Shown here: positions 23,658-31,999 of the stretch, in pieces
Numbering within the stretch: the stretch's first letter is position 1
Layout of the letters: each line of letters begins with the position of its first letter
Origin: Candidatus Bathyarchaeota archaeon
GTDB taxonomy: Archaea; Thermoproteota; Bathyarchaeia; TCS64
Direction: 5' to 3'
Length of the DNA stretch: 42,936 nucleotides
Assembly (NCBI GenBank): GCA_016783485.1
Contig: JADHWM010000010.1
Coordinates: forward strand, 1 to 42,936
Notes under the pieces: generated by a model
What the model was told of the DNA's origin: nothing
What the model saw: the letters and a program-made list of their open reading frames with translations, nothing else
Database searches by the model: none
Translations under genes and position numbers: made by a program

Positions 23658-24704
23658 ATGGGAACCGAGACGGAAAGAATCACGGTTCTAGGAGCAGGAG
23701 TCATGGGCCACGGGATCGCCCAGATCGCCGCGGCAGCAGGGTTCGATGTCGTCATCCGGGACATCTCCCAAGAGTTCATCGACAAGGCCAGAAACGGGAT
23801 CGAGGGGAATCTGAAGCGCCAGGTCGAGAGAGGGAGGATGGCCGAGGAGGACGCCAAACGGGTCCTTGAGAAGATCTCCTTCACCCTCGACCTGAAGGAC
23901 GCGGTGAGAGAAGCGGACATCATCATCGAGGCGATCCCCGAGAGGCTGGAGCTCAAGAAGCGGGTCTGGGCCGAGGTTTCGAGTCATGCGAGGGAGGACA
24001 CTATCCTCGCCACCAACACCTCCAGCCTGAGCATCTCAGAGATCGCCGAGGCCGTCGCCCGCCCCGAACGCTTCGTGGGCATGCACTTCTTCAACCCCCC
24101 GACGATTATGCGCCTCGTGGAGGTCATCCCGGGGCAAAAGACCGGTAGAGGAACAATTGATACCATCATTTCCGTATCGGAGCGGCTGGGGAAAACGCCC
24201 GTCGAGGTAAAGCGGGACGTGGTCGGGTTCATCGTGAACAGGATCCTGGTCACATACCTCAACGAGGCCACCAAGCTCCTCGAGATAGGAAACTATTCGA
24301 AGGAGCAGATCGATGGAGCGATGCAGCACAATGCCGGGATGCCCCTGGGGCCCTTCATGCTCTCAGACCTCATAGGCATCGACATCGTCCGCCACGTCCT
24401 CAAGGTCTTCGAAGAGAACCTGGGACCCCAGTACAAACCCGCGGACTCGATCGAGAACCTCTTCCAGGAGAAAAACCTCGGGAGGAAGACGGGGAGAGGC
24501 TTCTACAGCTATGCGGAGAGACCTTCAGTCACGCCTCAGGATGGTGAAGGATTCGACGTCGACCTGCTACTGAATCCGTTCATTGCAGAGGCGGAGAAAG
24601 TCGTCGCGGAAGGGATCGCAGACGAGGAGTCTGTTGACACGGCGGTCAAGCTAGGGGGAAATATCCCTAAAGGTCCATTCGAGATGAAGAAGGAAAGAGG
24701 CTAG
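23658..24704 (+). CDS. 3-hydroxyacyl-CoA dehydrogenase
   Basis: NAD-dependent 3-hydroxyacyl-CoA (3-hydroxybutyryl-CoA) dehydrogenase of about 348 residues. The Rossmann motif is VLGAGVMGHGIAQIAAAAGFDV, NTSSLSISEIAEAVARPERF and GMHFFNPPTIMRLVEVIPG carry the catalytic His, and the C-terminal domain holds VGFIVNRILVTYLNEA and KTGRGFYSY. The last ~55 residues form a second small C-terminal repeat seen in archaeal members. ATG 23658 is chosen because the Rossmann strand follows within ten residues. A TTTAAA element lies 30-odd bases upstream. With ACAD, ETF and thiolase it makes most of a beta-oxidation or reverse pathway. Confidence 0.93.
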   Translation: MGTETERITVLGAGVMGHGIAQIAAAAGFDVVIRDISQEFIDKARNGIEGNLKRQVERGRMAEEDAKRVLEKISFTLDLKDAVREADIIIEAIPERLELKKRVWAEVSSHAREDTILATNTSSLSISEIAEAVARPERFVGMHFFNPPTIMRLVEVIPGQKTGRGTIDTIISVSERLGKTPVEVKRDVVGFIVNRILVTYLNEATKLLEIGNYSKEQIDGAMQHNAGMPLGPFMLSDLIGIDIVRHVLKVFEENLGPQYKPADSIENLFQEKNLGRKTGRGFYSYAERPSVTPQDGEGFDVDLLLNPFIAEAEKVVAEGIADEESVDTAVKLGGNIPKGPFEMKKERG

Positions 24705-24728
24705 GCTAAGACCCTACTCTGGAAGCGG

Positions 24729-25115
24729 TTAGACAAGCTTGAAGCAGAGAGCAGTCTTCTCTCCCTCTTTCACGAACTCGGCGACAACCCGGGCACCAAC
24801 GGATAGCGTATCGCCTTCGTCCACATCCAGTACCAGACCAGAGACGCTCGGGCCATCATCGAGCTTCACCACAGCAACCGCGTAGGGCGAGCGCCCCACC
24901 ATGGTGGAGAGGGGCACATGGACAACGGTGAAGGCTCGGATAACTCCATCCCCAGAGACCTCCTCCCATGTCATCTCAGATCCGCCACACTCTGGACAAA
25001 CGGGTCGAGGGGGAAGATGAAGCATACCACATTTCGCACACTTTGAGCCCCGAATCTTACCTTCAGCCAGGGAGTCCGCGTAGTTCTTCGAAGTGAATTC
25101 AGACACACCCGTCAC
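24729..25115 (-). CDS. DUF35 Zn-ribbon/OB-fold protein, thiolase partner
   Basis: A 128-residue protein with an N-terminal rubredoxin-like zinc ribbon (CAKCGMLHLPPRPVCPEC, about residues 26-43) and an OB fold (DGVIRAFTVVHVPLS onward). In archaea such DUF35 proteins bridge thiolase and HMG-CoA synthase in a complex that channels acetoacetyl-CoA. Here the gene follows a thiolase with a four-base overlap, and no HMG-CoA synthase gene is in view, so it may serve only the thiolase or an HMG-CoA synthase elsewhere. It is convergent with the hydroxyacyl-CoA dehydrogenase gene, 24 bases away. Confidence 0.92.
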   Translation of the reverse strand: MTGVSEFTSKNYADSLAEGKIRGSKCAKCGMLHLPPRPVCPECGGSEMTWEEVSGDGVIRAFTVVHVPLSTMVGRSPYAVAVVKLDDGPSVSGLVLDVDEGDTLSVGARVVAEFVKEGEKTALCFKLV

Positions 25116-26347
25116 CTCCCGTAGACCTGGACGGACACCGTCGCCCCTGACGCCCCGACATTGTGGGCCAAGCCAAGCTCCGCCCCCGCGACTTGATGCC
25201 TCTCCGCCTCTCCCCGTAACTGCTTGAACATCTCGTATGCCATAGCCGCCCCCGTCGCCCCCACTGGATGCCCCTTGGCCTTGAGCCCGCCATCGGGATT
25301 CACAGATACTTCCCCGTCCAACCCCGTCCTTCCCTCAACTGCGGCTCTGCCTCCATCCCCCTTCGAGAAGAACCCCAGATCCTCGGTAGCCAGCAGCTCC
25401 GCTATAGTGAAGCAGTCGTGGACATCGGCCACGGCTATGTCGTTCGCCTGGACTCCCGCAATCTTATACGCCTGAGCTGATGCCAACCTGGTTGCCCTGA
25501 GAGAGGTCAGACTCTCCCTGTCGTGGAGAGCCATGGCGTCAGAGGCCTGACCGATCCCACGGATATAAACTGGGGAGTCAGTGAACTCCTGCGCCCTTTC
25601 ACCCGCAGCGAGGATCAAGACCGATGCGCCGTCGGATATGGGGCAACAGTCGAACAAGCGTAGGGGATATGCGACGTACGGATTCAGGGATGATTTGAGG
25701 AACTCGAGCTCATCTCCGAAAGTCAATTGCTCCCGCTCCCCCTGTCTCAAGGCGATATCCATGACCTCCCGCTGGAAATGTGCCTTGGGATTCAACGAGC
25801 CGTTATGATGGTTCTTGATGGTAATTGCAGCCAACTGCTCCCAGTTAGAACCATACTCGGCGAAATGGGCGCTCGCCAGAGCCGCATAGAGCCCCGGGAA
25901 CGTGAACCCGGCGCCTACCTCGTAGATCGCGTCCGCAGCCATCGCGAGGGTGTCCGTGACCCCCTCAGTGGTCAACCCCCTCATCTTCTCCACGCCGCCC
26001 ACCATCACCACGTCGTAGGCCCCCGAAGCGATCGCCATCGCTGCCACGTTGACCGCCACCCCAGAGCTGGCGCAGGCATCCTCGATCCTCGAGGCGGCAA
26101 CGGGGGTTATCCCCAGCCAGTCAGCCATGAGGGCGGCAGTGTGGGACTGCCCCTCAAAGGCGTCGCTAGAGAAGTTCCCGACGAAGAGGGCTTCCACCTC
26201 CTTCAGATCGAATCCGTTGTCCACCGAACCCTTCGCCTCGAGGGCGGCCTCCACGAAGAGTTCCCTACTGGTCCTTTCAGCGTGTATCTTATGGTGGAAA
26301 CGGGTCATCCCCCCTCCGACGACCGCGACATCCCTAGAAAGCCTCAT
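25112..26347 (-). CDS. Archaeal-type thiolase (acetyl-CoA acetyltransferase)
   Basis: Thiolase of about 411 residues of the archaeal/SCP2-like group, condensing or cleaving acyl-CoA with acetyl-CoA. The nucleophilic Cys is in IEDACASSGVAVNVAAMAI. The C-terminal GGLKAKGHPVGATGAAMAYE carries the active-site His, and HNVGASGATVSVQV closes the protein. The second catalytic Cys typical of bacterial thiolases (CGG near the end) is missing, as usual in this archaeal group. ATG 26347 has GAGGGGAAGG immediately upstream; the open frame reaches further to 26425. Pairing with DUF35 supports acetoacetyl-CoA formation; beta-oxidation use is inferred. Confidence 0.92.
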   Translation of the reverse strand: MRLSRDVAVVGGGMTRFHHKIHAERTSRELFVEAALEAKGSVDNGFDLKEVEALFVGNFSSDAFEGQSHTAALMADWLGITPVAASRIEDACASSGVAVNVAAMAIASGAYDVVMVGGVEKMRGLTTEGVTDTLAMAADAIYEVGAGFTFPGLYAALASAHFAEYGSNWEQLAAITIKNHHNGSLNPKAHFQREVMDIALRQGEREQLTFGDELEFLKSSLNPYVAYPLRLFDCCPISDGASVLILAAGERAQEFTDSPVYIRGIGQASDAMALHDRESLTSLRATRLASAQAYKIAGVQANDIAVADVHDCFTIAELLATEDLGFFSKGDGGRAAVEGRTGLDGEVSVNPDGGLKAKGHPVGATGAAMAYEMFKQLRGEAERHQVAGAELGLAHNVGASGATVSVQVYGR

Positions 26348-26404
26348 CCTTCCCCTCGGTTCTTCCTTTGAAGGACCGAAATTAAGAGTTGTGACGAAAT
26401 AAAG

Positions 26405-26420
26405 TTCGACAAACGTCGAA
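26405..26420. promoter_or_regulatory. Inverted repeat between thiolase and RAM gene
   Basis: TTCGAC-AAAC-GTCGAA is a perfect inverted repeat with six-base arms in the 135-base divergent gap. It lies upstream of an AATTAAG element (26379-26385) that fits a TATA box for the thiolase gene, and upstream of a CCTTAAACC element for the RAM gene. It is a candidate operator. Confidence 0.4.
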
Positions 26421-26482
26421 ATCATCTTGGTTTTTTCCTTAGAAAACCTTAAACCGTTTGAAACTATGGATCATGAGATACT

Positions 26483-26710
26483 ATGAACGTAGCCTTCGTT
26501 CTAATCAACACCGACTTGGGAGCCGATGCAGAGGTAGGCGAAGCGCTCCGCAAGATCGATGAGGTCAAGGAGGTCTACGGTGTCTATGGGGTCTATGACA
26601 TCGTCGTGAGGATCGAGGCCGACACCCTCCAGCAGCTCAAGGACACCATCAGCTCCAAGATAAGGACCCTGGAGAACGTGAGATCGACCCTCACCATGAT
26701 CGTAGTCTAA
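26483..26710 (+). CDS. Stand-alone Lrp/AsnC RAM-domain protein
   Basis: A 75-residue single RAM (Lrp/AsnC ligand-binding) domain without a DNA-binding part: strand AFVLINTDLGADAEVGEAL, then VKEVYGVYGVYDIVVRIEAD and the closing strand RSTLTMIVV. It resembles the protein at 5304-5546 in length and pattern. It is divergent from the thiolase/DUF35 pair across a gap with a perfect inverted repeat, so it may sense a metabolite for that unit; this is inference. Such proteins can also form hetero-oligomers with full Lrp regulators. Confidence 0.88.
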   Translation: MNVAFVLINTDLGADAEVGEALRKIDEVKEVYGVYGVYDIVVRIEADTLQQLKDTISSKIRTLENVRSTLTMIVV

Positions 26711-26797
26711 ACTTCTCACGATCCATCCGATTGTTCAACTTCGCGAGACGGCAGATATCCTGTTAAATACTTGTATCCAGTCAGTTGATGGAATCAT

Positions 26798-27331
26798 ATG
26801 AAGGATCAAAGAGGCTTCACGGCGTGGTTCACGGGCCTCCCATGCTCAGGGAAGACAACAGTAGCAGACGCCGTGGCTGAGAGACTCAAGGAGAGAGGGT
26901 ATAGGGTCGAGAGGCTCGACGGGGACACCGTGCGGAAGGGCCTGACGAGCGACCTCGGGTTCTCCAAAGAGGACAGGGACGAGAACATCAAGCGCGTCAC
27001 CTTCGTCGCGAAACTCCTCACAAGGAACGGGGTCGCTGTCCTGGCTACATTTGTCTCCCCTTATCGCGCTAGGAGGGCGAAGTCCCGGGAGGAGATAGGG
27101 GAGTTCGTTGAGGTCTACACGCGCACCCCGGTGGAGGTCTGCATCGAGCGGGATGTCAAGGGCATGTACAAGAAGGCCCTGGCTGGTGAGATATCCAACT
27201 TCACGGGGGTCAACGATCCCTACGAGGAACCCGAGGACCCCGAGCTCGTCCTGGACACAGACAAAGAGTCCATCGATGAGAGTGCTGGGAAAGTCCTAGA
27301 CAAGCTCGTCGAAATGGGATATATCGAGTAG
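26798..27331 (+). CDS. cysC: Adenylylsulfate kinase (APS kinase)
   Basis: APS kinase of 177 residues, transferring phosphate from ATP to adenylylsulfate to give PAPS for sulfation or sulfate assimilation. The P-loop is FTGLPCSGKTTVADAVAERL (residues about 10-29), followed by VERLDGDTVRKGLTSDLGFS and DRDENIKRVTFVAKLL. YRARRAKSREEIGEFVEVYT and KALAGEISNFTGVNDPYEEP are typical substrate-site segments. A TTAAATA element about 33 bases upstream is the likely promoter. No ATP sulfurylase or PAPS reductase is nearby, so sulfonation of glycans or lipids is as likely as assimilation. Confidence 0.94.
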   Translation: MKDQRGFTAWFTGLPCSGKTTVADAVAERLKERGYRVERLDGDTVRKGLTSDLGFSKEDRDENIKRVTFVAKLLTRNGVAVLATFVSPYRARRAKSREEIGEFVEVYTRTPVEVCIERDVKGMYKKALAGEISNFTGVNDPYEEPEDPELVLDTDKESIDESAGKVLDKLVEMGYIE

Positions 27332-27372
27332 CTCTTTCATTTTATTTCATGTGTTTCAGGGCACATGATTTT

Positions 27373-28311
27373 TTATGAGGCAAGCTGTTCGAGTCTAAAT
27401 TTGATTATCTGCGCGATTCCCGCCTGAATACTCCAACAGGGTTCGTATCCGAGGCCTTTTCTGATCTTTTCCAAGTTGTAGCTGAACTCCTTGGTCTCCC
27501 CAGCTCGGGGAGGATGATTGACGATGCTGACTTCTGTGGATTTTCTGAGGGACTGAACGATTCGCTTGGCCAGGACGCCGATCTCCATGGTCTCTCCACC
27601 GACGTTGTAGACCTCACTACCTTTGCCCTTGGATTCGAGGGCGAGGATGAGGGCTCGGGCGATGTCCTCGACGTGTACGAAATCCCTGGTGCTTGAGCCG
27701 TCCCCGTAGACGGTGAGGTCCTCCCCGTTCAGCCCCATCCTAACAAACTTGGGTATCACAGTATCATAGTTAGTGAAGAGGCCCACGCCGAAGACATTCC
27801 CGAAACGGAGGCTTACGGTGGCGATCCCGTGGTTGTCGCTGAAGACATCCATCAACCTCTCCCCCGCGAGCTTCGTGACGCCGTAAAGATTGAGGGGCCT
27901 CAAGGGTATACACTCAGTGACGGGCATCTCGGCAGGCTTTCCGTAGACTGCCGCCGTCGAGCAGAATACCACTTTCCCGATGCCGAGCCTCCTCGCGGCC
28001 TCGAGGACGTTGTAGGTGCCATACACGTTGATGGAGGTGGCTTCGCTGGGCCGCTCCCTGCATTTGACGAGGCCCGGGAGGGCGGCCAGATGGGCTATCG
28101 CGTCACAGCCCTTAAAAGCCTCCACCATGAACTCTAGGTCCCTTATATCACCCTCGAGTAAGTTAGCGGCATCACCTGCTCCAAGGGTCCTCAGGTGGCC
28201 ATAGTCGCCATTCATCAAGTTGTCGATAGATACAACTTTGTTCTTCCCTACAATGAGGCTCTTCACGAGTTTAGATCCGACGTATCCTGCGCCACCCGTT
28301 ACGCCGATTTT
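27373..28311 (-). CDS. NAD-dependent sugar-nucleotide epimerase
   Basis: Extended short-chain dehydrogenase of about 312 residues, most like UDP-glucose 4-epimerase or dTDP-glucose dehydratase relatives. IGVTGGAGYVGSKLV is the NAD motif, FCSTAAVYGKPAEMPVTE supplies the catalytic Ser region, and YGVTKLAGE the Tyr-x-x-x-Lys pair. Further on are RFGNVFGVG, and STRDFVHVEDIARALILA near the substrate site. Starts are both TTG: 28311 begins exactly at the Rossmann strand, and 28323 adds four residues. It probably works in glycan or surface-polymer sugar synthesis; the exact sugar is not readable. Confidence 0.9.
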   Translation of the reverse strand, partial: KIGVTGGAGYVGSKLVKSLIVGKNKVVSIDNLMNGDYGHLRTLGAGDAANLLEGDIRDLEFMVEAFKGCDAIAHLAALPGLVKCRERPSEATSINVYGTYNVLEAARRLGIGKVVFCSTAAVYGKPAEMPVTECIPLRPLNLYGVTKLAGERLMDVFSDNHGIATVSLRFGNVFGVGLFTNYDTVIPKFVRMGLNGEDLTVYGDGSSTRDFVHVEDIARALILALESKGKGSEVYNVGGETMEIGVLAKRIVQSLRKSTEVSIVNHPPRAGETKEFSYNLEKIRKGLGYEPCWSIQAGIAQIIKFRLEQLAS

Positions 28312-28446
28312 CAAGGCGATCAATGGGTTTCATATCTCAGGGGGAATATAAGATGGGTCGATGGCGACAGCTAGGATTGTCGACATAGAATAGGTATTTC
28401 CTGTGAAACTAAAAGGAAACCAAGTATGCGAAAAAGGGGTGAAGAG

Positions 28447-28996
28447 CTACCCCGCGTAGATCTTGAACCTTTCTTTCTTGGCTTTGCATACCGGGCATTT
28501 CTCAGGAGGCTCCCCCTCCATGGTATAGCCGCAGACCTCGCATACCCTAATGGGCCCCAGATCCGGGTCTCGTTCTTCGTCAATACCAGCCTTCGCTTTC
28601 TTGAAGAGCTCGACATGAGTCTTCTCGGCCTCCCAAGCGAATCTGAATGTCACCTCCGCAGCATACTCCTTCTGCATCTTGGCTACATCGCGGTAGGCGG
28701 GGTACATCTCCTCGACCTCGAAGGTCTCCCCATCAATTCCTATCTGGAGGTCTTCGGAGGTGGTCTTGGAGCCAAAAGCGGCCATGGATACGGTCAAAGC
28801 GTCTCCCTCGCTCCTGATGTTCCTGTAGTGGTTGGAGGCGTGAATCCTCTCGGCGTAAGCTATCGCCTTGAAGAGCCTCGCAACGTTCCGGTAACCCCCC
28901 TTCGGCCCGCTGGGAGAAGATGCTGTACCTCATGTGGGCCTGGCTCTCCCCGGCATATGCGCTCTTGAGGTTGCCGTCTGTTATCGGTCTAACCAT
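28447..28996 (-). pseudogene. Rubrerythrin interrupted by a one-base frameshift
   Basis: Two partial frames together make one rubrerythrin of about 182 residues, a diiron peroxidase protecting anaerobes from hydrogen peroxide. The first frame (from ATG 28996) gives NLKSAYAGESQAHMRYSIFS. After the C6 run at 28895-28900 (G6 on the minus strand) the frame shifts, and the homologous sequence continues as GYRNVARLFKAIAYAERIHA, VTFRFAWEAEKTHVELFKKA and the C-terminal rubredoxin knuckles CEVC and CPVC. Ligand motifs E-x-x-H are intact on both sides. Removing one base from the run restores the frame. Either a homopolymer sequencing error or a recent mutation explains this; everything else looks functional. 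The gene is divergent from porG. Confidence 0.9.
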
Positions 28997-29103
28997 CGGT
29001 TTCCACGTGTGGAAGAGTTAGGATGGCGGTTTTTAGCGGTTATTACAAGCCTTTATCTAATAAAGCCAAACGAATACTGGGAATCGTTATTCAGGTGAGA
29101 AAT

Positions 29104-29658
29104 GTGATCGAGATCAGGTTCCACGGAATGGGCGGACAGGGGGCTGTGATGGGCGCCCTGATCCTCGCCGAGGCTGCCTTTTCAGAAGGAAAATTTGCCC
29201 AGAAGATCCCCGTCTACGGTGGGATGCGACGAGGAGGAGATGTCACAGTCTTCCTCAGGCTCGACGACAAACCGATAAGGCGGACCAGCGGCATCTACGA
29301 GCCCGACGCTCTCGTGGTATTGGACCCTGCTTTAGTAGGAAACCCCGCCGTGAAGAAAGGATTGAAAGAGGGGGGCATCGCCGTCCTTAACGAGGAGAGG
29401 GCACCCTCCGACGTTGACTTCGGCGTCGTTCTCGGGAAGACAGCCACGGTGGCTGCAACGGGGGTCTCGGCCCAGTTATTCGGGGTGAGGGCCATTCCCA
29501 TCACCAACACAACGATGCTGGGCGCCATAGCGAAGGTCACGGACTGGATCGAGCTGGGGTCACTCTTCGAGCCGATAAGGCACGCTTTCCCCGGGCGCAT
29601 CGGGGAGCTCAACGTTGAGGCCTGCAAGAAGGGCTACGAGATCGTGAAGGAGTCCTGA
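29104..29658 (+). CDS. porG: Pyruvate:ferredoxin oxidoreductase gamma subunit
   Basis: Gamma subunit (about 184 residues) of the four-subunit 2-oxoacid:ferredoxin oxidoreductase family. EIRFHGMGGQGAVMGALILA at the N terminus, VYGGMRRGGDVTVFLRLDD and the NTTMLGAIAKVTDWI segment are signatures. GTG 29104 is chosen since AGGTGA lies five bases upstream and the domain starts at once; the frame is open upstream. It is the first gene of a porGDAB operon making acetyl-CoA, CO2 and reduced ferredoxin from pyruvate, or the reverse. A 2-oxoisovalerate enzyme is the main alternative. Confidence 0.93.
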   Translation: MIEIRFHGMGGQGAVMGALILAEAAFSEGKFAQKIPVYGGMRRGGDVTVFLRLDDKPIRRTSGIYEPDALVVLDPALVGNPAVKKGLKEGGIAVLNEERAPSDVDFGVVLGKTATVAATGVSAQLFGVRAIPITNTTMLGAIAKVTDWIELGSLFEPIRHAFPGRIGELNVEACKKGYEIVKES

Positions 29659-29660
29659 AA

Positions 29661-29867
29661 ATGAGCCAGATTGTCAGGTCTTTCAGGCCGGTGGTGGACA
29701 TGGAGAAATGTAACAAATGCACTCTATGCCAGATCTACTGTCCGGAGGGGACGGTGATGGTGGTGAACAAGGAAAAGGTGGTCTTCGATTACAGATTCTG
29801 CAAGGGGTGCGGCGTCTGCGCCACGGAGTGCCCGACGGGGGCCATCGGGATGGAGAGGGAGGCATAG
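29661..29867 (+). CDS. porD: Pyruvate:ferredoxin oxidoreductase delta subunit
   Basis: A 68-residue ferredoxin-like subunit with two [4Fe-4S] motifs: CNKCTLCQIYCP at about residues 17-28 and CKGCGVCATECP at about 48-59. It relays electrons from the catalytic subunits to ferredoxin. The ATG lies two bases after the porG stop, and the porA start follows directly after the stop codon. Short for a delta subunit (family usually 80-105 residues) because it lacks an N-terminal extension. Confidence 0.94.
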   Translation: MSQIVRSFRPVVDMEKCNKCTLCQIYCPEGTVMVVNKEKVVFDYRFCKGCGVCATECPTGAIGMEREA

Positions 29868-29869
29868 TT

Positions 29870-31063
29870 ATGTCCGTTACGAGGATGATGGATGGGAATG
29901 AGGCCGCTGCCTGGGGCGCCAAGCTCAGCAGGGCCGAGGTCATACCGGCTTACCCGATCACTCCCCAGACGGAGCTCATCAGTCAGATTGCGGCCCTCAT
30001 CTCCGAGGGGATTATGGACGCTGAATACATCAAGGTCGAGGGGGAGCACACCGCTATGGCTGCGGCTATCGGGGCATCTGTTGCGGGCGCAAGGGTCTTC
30101 ACGGCGTCCGCGTCCCAGGGGATCGCCTTCATGGAGGAAGCTCTCTGGATGCCCCCGGGGCGCAGGCTCCCCATCGTGATGTGCATGGTGAACAGGGCAA
30201 TGGCCCCCATCGGGGGGCTGAGGCCGGACCACAACGACGCACTGATGCAGAGAGATACCGGCTGGATCCAACTCTATTGCGAGAACAGCCAGGAGGTCAT
30301 CGACACGGTCATCCAAAGCTTCAAGATAGGAGAGGACAAACGGGTCTGCCTGCCCGTTGCCCCCTGCTACGATGGCTACTTCGTCTCGGCGACGGCGACC
30401 CCCACGACGATCCCGGATCAATCCGAGGTCGACGACTTTCTGCCGCCCTATGTCCACGAGATGTACAATATCATGCCCGGGGAGCACAAACCCACGGGCG
30501 GGTCATCGGACATCGCTAAGGCTCGTTACGAGGTAGAGAAGGCCCACGAGCGAGCTAGGGGGATTATCGAGGAGGTGGACAAAGAGTTCGGTAAGAGGTT
30601 CGGAAGGTGCTACGACGGACTCATCGAGGAGTATAACTGCGACGGTGCAGAGGCGGTCCTCGTGACCATGGGCTCCATGACGGGCACGGCGAGGGATGTG
30701 ATCGACGAGATGAGGGGGAAGGGGAAGAGCATCGGGCTGGTGAAGCTGAAGGGCTTCAGGCCGTTCCCAACCGAGGAGTTCAGGAAGCTTGGTAAGAAGT
30801 ACAACGCCATCGCCGTCGTGGACAGGAACAACAGCTACGGCTCCGCAGGCGGAGGAATCGTCTCCATGGAAGTAGCGAGAGCCCTTTATGCCCTCGACGA
30901 CAGGCCCCTCCTCGTTAACTTCCAGGTGGGCCTAGGCGGTAGCGACGTCACGATGCGCCAGATCGAGTACATGGCTGAGGAGACCCTCGAGGCCGTGGAG
31001 ACGGGTAAGGTCAAGAGCGTCGTGGACTGGGTTGAGCTCCACGACCTAGGAGAGGTGATGTAA
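29870..31063 (+). CDS. porA: Pyruvate:ferredoxin oxidoreductase alpha subunit
   Basis: Alpha subunit of about 397 residues. MDGNEAAAWGAKLSRAEVIP and AYPITPQTELISQIA at the N terminus are diagnostic of the thiamine-pyrophosphate-interacting pyrimidine domain, including the EGEHTAMAAAIGASVAGARV segment that holds the conserved Glu. The C-terminal domain follows (VLVTMGSMTGTARDVIDEM). The frame is open upstream through porD, but ATG 29870, two bases after the porD stop, is the natural start. RPDHNDALMQRDTGWIQLYC resembles pyruvate-type enzymes. Confidence 0.95.
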   Translation: MSVTRMMDGNEAAAWGAKLSRAEVIPAYPITPQTELISQIAALISEGIMDAEYIKVEGEHTAMAAAIGASVAGARVFTASASQGIAFMEEALWMPPGRRLPIVMCMVNRAMAPIGGLRPDHNDALMQRDTGWIQLYCENSQEVIDTVIQSFKIGEDKRVCLPVAPCYDGYFVSATATPTTIPDQSEVDDFLPPYVHEMYNIMPGEHKPTGGSSDIAKARYEVEKAHERARGIIEEVDKEFGKRFGRCYDGLIEEYNCDGAEAVLVTMGSMTGTARDVIDEMRGKGKSIGLVKLKGFRPFPTEEFRKLGKKYNAIAVVDRNNSYGSAGGGIVSMEVARALYALDDRPLLVNFQVGLGGSDVTMRQIEYMAEETLEAVETGKVKSVVDWVELHDLGEVM

Positions 31064-31942
31064 ATGGAACTGAACAAACTCTTCGACGAGTACTATGAGA
31101 AAAGCTACATCCAGGGCGGCACCACCTGCTGCCCCGGCTGCGGGGGACCCCTCTTCTGGAGGCTTGCCCTGGAGGTCCTGGGAGCCAACACGATTCTCTA
31201 CGGCGACGGCCCCTGCGCATACTGCGCAATAAGGAACATAAAGCTGCCCACCTTTGGTATTCACTTCTCGTTCGCAGCCGACGGCGCGACGGGGATCGCA
31301 GCGGCTTTGAGGGTGAAGGGAAGGAAGGACATCACCCTCGTCTCCTCGGCTGGCGACGGTGCCACCGGTGATATCAGCTTCGGGAAGGTCTCGGCAGCCG
31401 CGGAGAGGAACGAGAACATGATCCAGATCTGCGTGGATAACGAGGCCTACATGAACACGGGGGTTCAGAAAAGCGGGCTAACCCCATTCGGCGCCTGGAC
31501 AACCACGACACCCCTGGGCAAGGAGGCTCCCAAGAAGGAGATCCCCATGATCCTGGCCCAGCACAAGATTCCCTATGTGGCAACCGCTTCAGTCGCGTAT
31601 CCCAAGGATTTCCAGAAAAAGATCATTAAGGCGAAGGGCATCGAGGGCTTCAAGTATTTCCACTCGGTGATCCCCTGCCCCACTGGGTGGAGGTTCGACC
31701 CGGCGAAGAGCATCGAGGTGATACGCCTCGGGGTTCAGACCTGGGCTTGGCCCCTCTACGAGATCGAGGGCGGGATCTTGAAGCTGACAATGAAGCCCAA
31801 GAGGAGGCCCATCGAGGACTACCTCAAAGCCCAGAACAGGTTCAGGCATCTGACGGATGATCAGGTGAAGCACATCCAGGCCATGACGGACCAGAAGCGG
31901 GAGAGACTCCTCCAACAGGACGGCAAGAGGATCATCTTCTAA
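31064..31942 (+). CDS. porB: Pyruvate:ferredoxin oxidoreductase beta subunit
   Basis: Beta subunit of 292 residues carrying thiamine pyrophosphate and a [4Fe-4S] cluster. Cluster cysteines are in TTCCPGCGG and GPCAYCAIRN. The TPP-binding motif runs from SSAGDGATGDISFG to ICVDNEAYMNTGVQKSG, which is strongly pyruvate-type. The C-terminal part contains the SVIPCPTGWRFDPAKSIEV segment with a further conserved cysteine. Its ATG follows the porA stop directly. A T-rich stretch (31947-31962) just after the gene is a probable terminator. Confidence 0.95.
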   Translation: MELNKLFDEYYEKSYIQGGTTCCPGCGGPLFWRLALEVLGANTILYGDGPCAYCAIRNIKLPTFGIHFSFAADGATGIAAALRVKGRKDITLVSSAGDGATGDISFGKVSAAAERNENMIQICVDNEAYMNTGVQKSGLTPFGAWTTTTPLGKEAPKKEIPMILAQHKIPYVATASVAYPKDFQKKIIKAKGIEGFKYFHSVIPCPTGWRFDPAKSIEVIRLGVQTWAWPLYEIEGGILKLTMKPKRRPIEDYLKAQNRFRHLTDDQVKHIQAMTDQKRERLLQQDGKRIIF

Positions 31943-31999
31943 CCTTCTTTCTCTTTTTCACCCCTAAACTATTTGTACATTCAAGCAAACCTTCTTCCG

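Noticed and set aside
29717-29869. Upstream extension of porA to 29717
   Set aside because: It overlaps porD in another frame; ATG 29870 follows the porD stop and begins the family N terminus.
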